Positions 1 to 3,491 of a stretch of 5,147 bases of DNA are shown in pieces. Numbering within the stretch: position 1 is the stretch's first letter; each line of letters starts with the position of its first letter. The translations under genes were made by a program, and so were the position numbers. Source of the stretch: Bacteroidota bacterium (GTDB taxonomy: Bacteria; Bacteroidota; UBA10030; UBA6906); NCBI GenBank assembly GCA_016844425.1, contig JAERML010000129.1, positions 1-5,147 on the forward strand. The letters are read 5' to 3'. The notes beneath the pieces were generated by a model. The model did no database searches. It saw nothing but the letters and a program-made list of their open reading frames with translations, and was not told the DNA's origin.

Positions 1-754
1 GAAGCCTCTCCTGTCCATATGCCCGCACTGCTTCAGCAATGCCGGATGCATCACGCTCAATCACTTCATCCATCGCCTCTGGTGTCACATCTCGCGGGCC
101 AAAGCCTGTGCCACCTGTTGCCACCACGAGGTCGAGCTGTAGCTCATCGGCATAGCTTTTCAGTGCCCCCACAATTCTCGCATTATCGTCCGGTATTACT
201 GCGTAGTCGGCAACTTCAACGCCATGATCCTTGAGTCGTTCAACAATCATCGTTCCGGATCGGTCGTCGCTTTTTCCCGCTGCAATCGAATCGGACATCA
301 CCAACACAGCAGCACGGGAGGTCTTTCCTTCCGGTGCACGGAAATCCGACTTCCCTCCTGTCTTCTTCACAAGCCGCACCTCGGGAATCGACATCTCTTC
401 ATCAAGCATCTTCATCATGTCATACAACGTCAACGCCGCCACGGAAGCAGCAGTCAGTGCCTCCATCTCGACGCCAGTCTTGTAGATGGCCTTGACTGTT
501 GCCGTCGCATCAATCCAGTTTTCGCCAAACGCATATTCAACGCCAACATAATCAATTGGCAAAGGGTGACAGTAGGGAATGATGTCGCTTGTGTGTTTTG
601 CTGCTTGCACGGCTGCAACCTTTGCCACTTCGAGCGGATTTCCTTTTGGGATCTTGCTTTGATGAATCAGTGCGATGACGTCTGGATGAAGACGCAGACG
701 CGCAGTCGCCGTGGCAACCCTGAGGGTTTTGACTTTCTGAGAAACGTCACGCAT
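1..754 (-). CDS. moaCB: Bifunctional Moco biosynthesis protein MoaC-MoaB fusion (3' end cut by window edge)
   Basis: The 251 visible codons hold two complete-looking modules. Residues 1-138 are MoaC (cyclic pyranopterin monophosphate synthase, acting after MoaA). They include the KGN motif with K37, PYCHPL at 60-65 (H63), the KTGVEMEALTAASVAALTLYD block at about 92-112 and GGKSDF at 133-138. K37, H63, D112 and K115 line up with the E. coli active-site residues K51, H77, D128 and K131. After a short linker (APEGKTS), residues 147-251 are MoaB/Mog-like: VLVMSDS at 150-156, DDRSG at 163-167, VIPDDN at 186-191, TGGTG at 213-217 and RDVTPEA at 221-227. That family adenylylates molybdopterin. The frame is still open at base 1, and I infer that roughly 50 residues are missing. 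The ATG at 754 is fixed by GGAGG at 761-765 with 6-nt spacing. The MoaC N-terminus is short, beginning at the position equivalent to MVDVSAK of E. coli. The gene lies 2 bp after the moaA stop, so the two are cotranscribed and probably translationally coupled. Confidence 0.95.
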   Translation of the reverse strand, partial: MRDVSQKVKTLRVATATARLRLHPDVIALIHQSKIPKGNPLEVAKVAAVQAAKHTSDIIPYCHPLPIDYVGVEYAFGENWIDATATVKAIYKTGVEMEALTAASVAALTLYDMMKMLDEEMSIPEVRLVKKTGGKSDFRAPEGKTSRAAVLVMSDSIAAGKSDDRSGTMIVERLKDHGVEVADYAVIPDDNARIVGALKSYADELQLDLVVATGGTGFGPRDVTPEAMDEVIERDASGIAEAVRAYGQERL

Positions 755-756
755 TG

Positions 757-1782
757 TCAACCTCCGATCTCAATCATGGAACGATTCTCCAATTCAACCA
801 GATCATCCATGTCGGGATGCTGCCGGGGTTTCAGGATCACGGCGGAACGGATTATGTCCTCCAACACCTCATTGCTCGCGCCGCCCCTAAGTGCGGAACG
901 CAGGTTGACTTCTGCGGAGTAGAACAGGCAGGATTTGATCGAACCATCGGCGGTCAGACGAAGACGATTGCAGCTATCGCAGAAGTGGTCAGACATGGAG
1001 GTGATGAAGCTGACCATACCGACACAGCCTTGAACCCGGAAATCTTTGGCAACCATCCCCTGATGTGGACCGTCAGCGACGGGAATCAACTCAAAGTGTT
1101 GTGCAACTGTATCCTTCATTGTTGCATACGGCACGAACGTCCCAACATTCCACTGGTTCGCCTTGAAGGGCATGAACTCAATGAACCGGACATTGATCGG
1201 GCGCTCCTTCGTCAACTCAACGAAGTCCGGCAACTCATCGTCATTCACTCCACCCATCACCACCATGTTCAGTTTGAGCGGTGCGAAGCCTTCCTCAAGT
1301 GCGGCCTCAATCCCGGCGAGAACATCATTGTAATGCGAGCGGAGGGCAATCTTCTCGAAACGTTCAGGCCGAAGTGTGTCGAGGCTGACATTGATGCTCG
1401 CCAGTCCTGCGAGTTTCAACTCCTTGATGTGAGATCTGAGAAGAACACCATTCGTCGTCATTCCCACGGTGCGGATACTTGCAATGCGGGTGAGCCGCTG
1501 CACCAACTCCGGCAGGTTCCGGCGTACGAGCGGTTCACCGCCAGTCAGTCGAATCTTGTCGACCCCGAGCCGTGCAAACACTTGCGCAACACACTCGATC
1601 TCGTGGAACGTGAGAATCTCATCCTTCGGTTTTGCGAGGATGCCCGCTGCAGGCATGCCCGCCTGCCCATCATGGCCCAGCGGGGCGGGCAGGCAATACA
1701 CACACCGCAGATTGCACCTGTCTGTTACCGAGATGCGGAGATACGTGTGGGTTCGACCGAACCCGTCGGTGAGCCCGTTCAT
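757..1782 (-). CDS. moaA: GTP 3',8-cyclase MoaA (radical SAM, Moco biosynthesis step 1)
   Basis: This 341-residue cytosolic enzyme converts GTP to 3',8-cyclo-7,8-dihydro-GTP, the substrate of the MoaC domain encoded next to it. The N-terminal radical-SAM cluster motif is C23-x3-C27-x2-C30 within TDRCNLRCVYC. LTGGEPLVR at 79-87 is the SAM-binding GGE-type motif. The second, substrate-side cluster is C268-x2-C271-x13-C285. R16, R273 and R275 match the GTP-binding arginines known in S. aureus MoaA (R17, R266, R268). The protein ends in Gly-Gly, the tail known to be needed for activity. All catalytic elements are present, so it should be functional. The oddity is about 12 extra residues after YCLPA (34-46), encoded by a GC-rich palindromic segment. 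The ATG at 1782 overlaps the upstream stop as ATGA, and a purine-rich AGAGAAGAAAG lies just upstream. Confidence 0.97.
   Translation of the reverse strand: MNGLTDGFGRTHTYLRISVTDRCNLRCVYCLPAPLGHDGQAGMPAAGILAKPKDEILTFHEIECVAQVFARLGVDKIRLTGGEPLVRRNLPELVQRLTRIASIRTVGMTTNGVLLRSHIKELKLAGLASINVSLDTLRPERFEKIALRSHYNDVLAGIEAALEEGFAPLKLNMVVMGGVNDDELPDFVELTKERPINVRFIEFMPFKANQWNVGTFVPYATMKDTVAQHFELIPVADGPHQGMVAKDFRVQGCVGMVSFITSMSDHFCDSCNRLRLTADGSIKSCLFYSAEVNLRSALRGGASNEVLEDIIRSAVILKPRQHPDMDDLVELENRSMIEIGG
1641..1694 (-). repeat. GC-rich palindromic segment inserted in frame in moaA
   Basis: On the plus strand, CCTGCCC (1662-1668) pairs with GGGCAGG (1687-1693). TGCCCGCC (1656-1663) pairs with GGCGGGCA (1684-1691). 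CCCGCTG (1643-1649) pairs with CAGCGGG (1678-1684). TGCCCGC also occurs as a direct repeat at 1641 and 1656. The segment codes for the 13 residues P34-A46 of MoaA plus flanking codons. In ordinary MoaA, YCMPA is followed almost at once by E-G-I, so about 12 residues (36 nt) are extra here and the frame is kept. I infer a small dispersed palindromic element, similar in principle to the Rickettsia palindromic elements. No second copy is in this window, so repeat status is not shown. Confidence 0.55.
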
Positions 1783-2111
1783 TTCTTTCTTCTCTTTGGT
1801 TTGATTTCCTCAAGTACATCATCAATCCAGCTCAACGCTGCCATCATCGAAGGGAGCCCGATGGTTGGAAGCGAGAGCAGTGCCGCGTGGCGAAGGGCCT
1901 CTGGTTTCACGCCAGCATTCAAAGCCTTTCGCACGTGTGAGTGCACAGCGCCTTCAAGACGCGCACCGATGGAGATACTGAGCTTGATCAGCGCACGCGT
2001 TCCCGGATCGAGTGGACCTGCTGCATGTACCGCATCGCCCAACGTCTCATACGCCCTGGCCACTTCGGGATAGTCCTCGGTGAACTTTTTGAACCGTTTT
2101 GGAATTGCCAT
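1779..2111 (-). CDS. Carboxymuconolactone decarboxylase (CMD/AhpD)-family protein without redox cysteines
   Basis: This 110-residue all-helical protein has the CMD-family core GARLEGAVHSHVRKALNAG (residues 49-67), followed by a second helix pair ending in MAALSWIDDVLEE and a basic tail, KPKRRKK. In AhpD peroxidases this core reads CxxCxxxH. Here the two cysteine positions appear to be L52 and A55, and only the histidine (H59) remains, so an AhpD-type peroxidase role is unlikely. The substrate is unknown. The position as first gene of the moaA-moaCB unit (4-bp ATGA overlap with moaA) suggests a link to Moco synthesis or to the associated enzyme, but that is only context. The frame is open further upstream to 2297. 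I chose the ATG at 2111 because AGGAA at 2118-2122 sits 6 nt before it and because the longer reading would run through a transcription terminator. No signal peptide is visible. Confidence 0.85.
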   Translation of the reverse strand: MAIPKRFKKFTEDYPEVARAYETLGDAVHAAGPLDPGTRALIKLSISIGARLEGAVHSHVRKALNAGVKPEALRHAALLSLPTIGLPSMMAALSWIDDVLEEIKPKRRKK

Positions 2112-2116
2112 GTTTA

Positions 2117-2124
2117 CTTCCTTT
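2117..2124 (-). promoter_or_regulatory. Ribosome binding site of the CMD-like gene
   Basis: AAAGGAAG on the minus strand, with AGGAA ending 6 nt before the ATG at 2111. It decides the start of the CMD-like gene. It lies after the leader terminator, so it is transcribed only when the terminator is read through. Confidence 0.7.
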
Positions 2125-2144
2125 CGAATTGCTATTGCTGTCCT

Positions 2145-2182
2145 CAAAACACAAACCCCATCCCGTGTAGACAGGATGGGGT
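2145..2182 (-). terminator. Intrinsic terminator inside the leader of the CMD-like gene-moaA-moaCB unit
   Basis: On the minus strand ACCCCATCC (2182-2174) pairs perfectly with GGATGGGGT (2163-2155), a 9-bp GC-rich stem. The 10-nt loop can close two further pairs. It is followed directly by TTTGTGTTTTG (2155-2145), a U-rich tract in RNA. The element stands about 35 bp before the ATG at 2111 and far (about 280 bp) after the tatA stop. It therefore belongs to the leader of the downstream unit rather than to the end of tatA. The plus strand has no T tract after the hairpin, so it works in one direction only. This placement is typical of attenuation by a riboswitch or another antitermination device. 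Confidence 0.8.
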
Positions 2183-2381
2183 ACAGTGAGCATTGTACTG
2201 TGGCAATGCCGCTCACTCGCGAGATGATTCTGTACCTCTCCTTTCCACGTCCCGAATACCAGGACAAGCCGGGAGGCGGCATCGTTTCCGATGCCACCGT
2301 TCACCAACACGTATCGTTGATGGAGTCCTCAGACTCAACGGTCAGGATGCCATGGACATAAAGTCTACAGGCACCGCTGAC
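2183..2381 (-). ncRNA. Structured 5' leader RNA, candidate riboswitch (Moco/tungsten-cofactor type suspected)
   Basis: Read 5' to 3' on the minus strand, hairpins follow one another. First, 2381-2341: GTCAG/CTGAC plus GGTGCC/GGCATC with one bulged C. Second, 2340-2315: CGTTGA/TCAACG, directly abutting the first. Third, 2298-2275: a 10-bp stem (one G-U pair) closed by a GAAA tetraloop at 2288-2285. Then come CCTCC near 2276, a small GTCC/GGAC hairpin at 2265-2249, and GTGGAAAGGAGAGG at 2248-2235. A segment at 2191-2180 with several possible partners follows, and it overlaps the terminator stem. The coding content is nil. Stacked hairpins, a GNRA loop, a terminal attenuator and a downstream Moco operon together fit a Moco-sensing riboswitch. 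I could not match it column by column to that family from memory, so the class is inferred from context only. Confidence 0.6.
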
Positions 2382-2415
2382 TCGGAGATGTGTTGTTGAA
2401 GAACAGTCTAACCAA

Positions 2416-2434
2416 ATTCTGTGATAATCAGAAT
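2416..2434. repeat. Inverted repeat ATTCTG-N7-CAGAAT after tatA
   Basis: Perfect 6-bp arms at 2416-2421 and 2429-2434 around a 7-nt centre. It lies 25 bp after the tatA stop and overlaps the -10 box of a possible promoter. It could be an operator for a dimeric regulator. On the minus strand the right arm runs into TTTGG, so a weak terminator for tatA is also possible, though the stem is AT-rich and the T run is short. It does not match the FNR/CRP consensus well. Confidence 0.35.
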
Positions 2435-2450
2435 CGCATCGCTCTTTCAA
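2421..2450 (-). promoter_or_regulatory. Possible sigma70-like promoter for the leader RNA
   Basis: On the minus strand TTGAAA (2450-2445, 5 of 6 to TTGACA), an 18-nt spacer and TATCAC (2426-2421, 4 of 6 to TATAAT). Transcription would start near 2413, giving a leader of about 300 nt that contains all the hairpins. The match is modest. If the host is a Bacteroidota relative, its promoter consensus differs, so this is a suggestion only. Transcription may instead continue from tatA. Confidence 0.25.
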
Positions 2451-2459
2451 ACGACGTTC

Positions 2460-2627
2460 TTACTCATCGTCCGCGTGCATGAGGCCAATCCCCCTCATTT
2501 CCTTCCTGAACTCCCGAATGCCCTTGCCAATGCCCTTGGCAGGATCAGGGATTTTCTTGGCACCAAGCAACAGCATGACTGATACAACAATGAGCAGCAT
2601 TCCTGTCATTCCCAGATTTCCGAGCAT
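2460..2627 (-). CDS. tatA: Twin-arginine translocase TatA/TatE-family subunit
   Basis: This 55-residue protein forms part of the pore that exports folded, cofactor-loaded proteins across the inner membrane. Residues 5-22 are a single hydrophobic segment (LGMTGMLLIVVSVMLLLG). A basic amphipathic helix follows, KKIPDPAKGIGKGIREFRKE at 24-43, with the TatA-typical G-x-G-K-G-I-R-E-F-x-K pattern. The tail is very short and acidic (HADDE). Two departures from the usual LLFGxKKLPELA hinge are visible: L21 replaces the conserved Phe of the FG pair, and P29 replaces the usual Leu. The start at 2627 is preceded by GGAGG about 10 nt upstream. It follows torD by 60 bp on the same strand, next to genes for an enzyme family normally exported by Tat, so a role dedicated to that enzyme is likely but inferred. 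Confidence 0.9.
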   Translation of the reverse strand: MLGNLGMTGMLLIVVSVMLLLGAKKIPDPAKGIGKGIREFRKEMRGIGLMHADDE

Positions 2628-2687
2628 ACGAGTTCTTCCTCCCTGGTTCTACGATGAACTGGATCCACGTTGTGGAATTGACCGGAC

Positions 2688-3491
2688 TCAGACAGATCCC
2701 TCCACCTCCGGCGACATCTCATTCAGTTTGCCACCCGGACAGGCGTCACAACCAAACGGGGCCGGCGGCTCCTGCAAGCCCTTGCCCGGTGCCGTGACTT
2801 TCTCCGGCGTGACTCCAAGGTACTGCACCTCAGACTCAACGAATGCGTCTGCAAGTTCGCCCAGATGCCGGTAGAATTCATTCCTCGCCGACTGCGCAAG
2901 CACCTTCGCAAACATGCTCACCCACCGTCCCAGATGATCCTGCAGGAATTTCCGTTGTGAATCGAGACAGACCTCGAGATGTTCCTGCTCGCGTTGTTCT
3001 CGTGCGTATGCTTCGTGGAGGGCGAGGAACGACATGAACTCCAGCTCGGTGCTCAGGAAATCCACGCGCTCTCTATTGCCATCGGCCACATCGAGCTCGT
3101 AGGCGCGATAGAATCCGGCGATGTCCGCCAAGGCTTCGGTCTTCTGAAAGATATTATCGTATCCGTATTCCGTTTCGTAGGGCGGACACTTTGCCGAGCC
3201 GATGTGCGCAAAAAGCCGGTTGTACTCCGGTTCAAGCCCATCCCTTCGCCAGTTGTCCGGTGACGTGAGAAAGTTAGTCATTTCATCAACGGCCCTCTGC
3301 AACTTCGAGGCACCCTTGTTCAGCGATGTGTAGCCTCGCAGGGTCTCACCATACCCAGCACTGCCAAATGTTTCGACAATCTCCGAGGTCGGATAGAGGA
3401 ATGACTTCGCAAGGAGTCTGTAAAGACTGCCGCGCGTGAGAGCCACCGTTGGGTCAACTTCTGTAAGCAGTGTATTCATGGTTGTCGTCAT
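2688..3491 (-). CDS. TorD/NarJ-family chaperone for a molybdopterin enzyme
   Basis: This 267-residue soluble, largely helical protein belongs to the TorD/DmsD/NarJ group. These chaperones bind the catalytic subunit in the cytoplasm, assist Moco insertion and hold back Tat export until folding is complete. Family features are LYRLLAKSFLYP at 23-34, EPEYNRLF at 87-94 followed by CPPYETEYG at 102-110, and the acidic core D144-x4-TELEFMSFLA at 148-157. It ends in a Cys-x2-Cys-Pro-Gly-Gly motif (C248, C251) and an acidic tail. The chosen ATG at 3491 overlaps the stop of the cytochrome gene as ATGA. A second ATG at 3479 is possible, and neither has a strong Shine-Dalgarno sequence. Coupling to the gamma-like subunit points to the delta chaperones (EbdD/SerD/DdhD/NarJ type). 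The exact client is not visible. Confidence 0.88.
   Translation of the reverse strand: MTTTMNTLLTEVDPTVALTRGSLYRLLAKSFLYPTSEIVETFGSAGYGETLRGYTSLNKGASKLQRAVDEMTNFLTSPDNWRRDGLEPEYNRLFAHIGSAKCPPYETEYGYDNIFQKTEALADIAGFYRAYELDVADGNRERVDFLSTELEFMSFLALHEAYAREQREQEHLEVCLDSQRKFLQDHLGRWVSMFAKVLAQSARNEFYRHLGELADAFVESEVQYLGVTPEKVTAPGKGLQEPPAPFGCDACPGGKLNEMSPEVEGSV

Noticed and set aside
224..922. Open plus-strand frame of 232 codons over the left part
   Set aside because: Antisense to moaCB and the end of moaA; its residue composition (rich in His, Arg, Cys and Ser) looks like a shadow frame.
754..2073. A 439-codon open frame on the plus strand
   Set aside because: It lies antisense to moaA and the CMD-like gene, its translation has no recognisable domain, and the minus-strand genes have full family motifs. 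It is a by-product of codon bias.
2112..2297. N-terminal extension of the CMD-like protein to 172 residues
   Set aside because: It would translate through the intrinsic terminator and leader hairpins. A good Shine-Dalgarno precedes the ATG at 2111, and the family homology begins there.
2183..2381. Cobalamin or TPP riboswitch as the identity of the leader
   Set aside because: I see neither the B12-box (CAGGAGACC-like) nor the TPP CTGAGA/ACCTGATC strings, and the downstream genes are for Moco.
2515..2545. Tandem 12-nt repeat (AAGGGCATTGGC-like) in tatA
   Set aside because: It encodes the normal Lys-Gly-Ile-Gly-Lys-Gly-Ile pattern of the TatA amphipathic helix, so no separate repeat element is needed.
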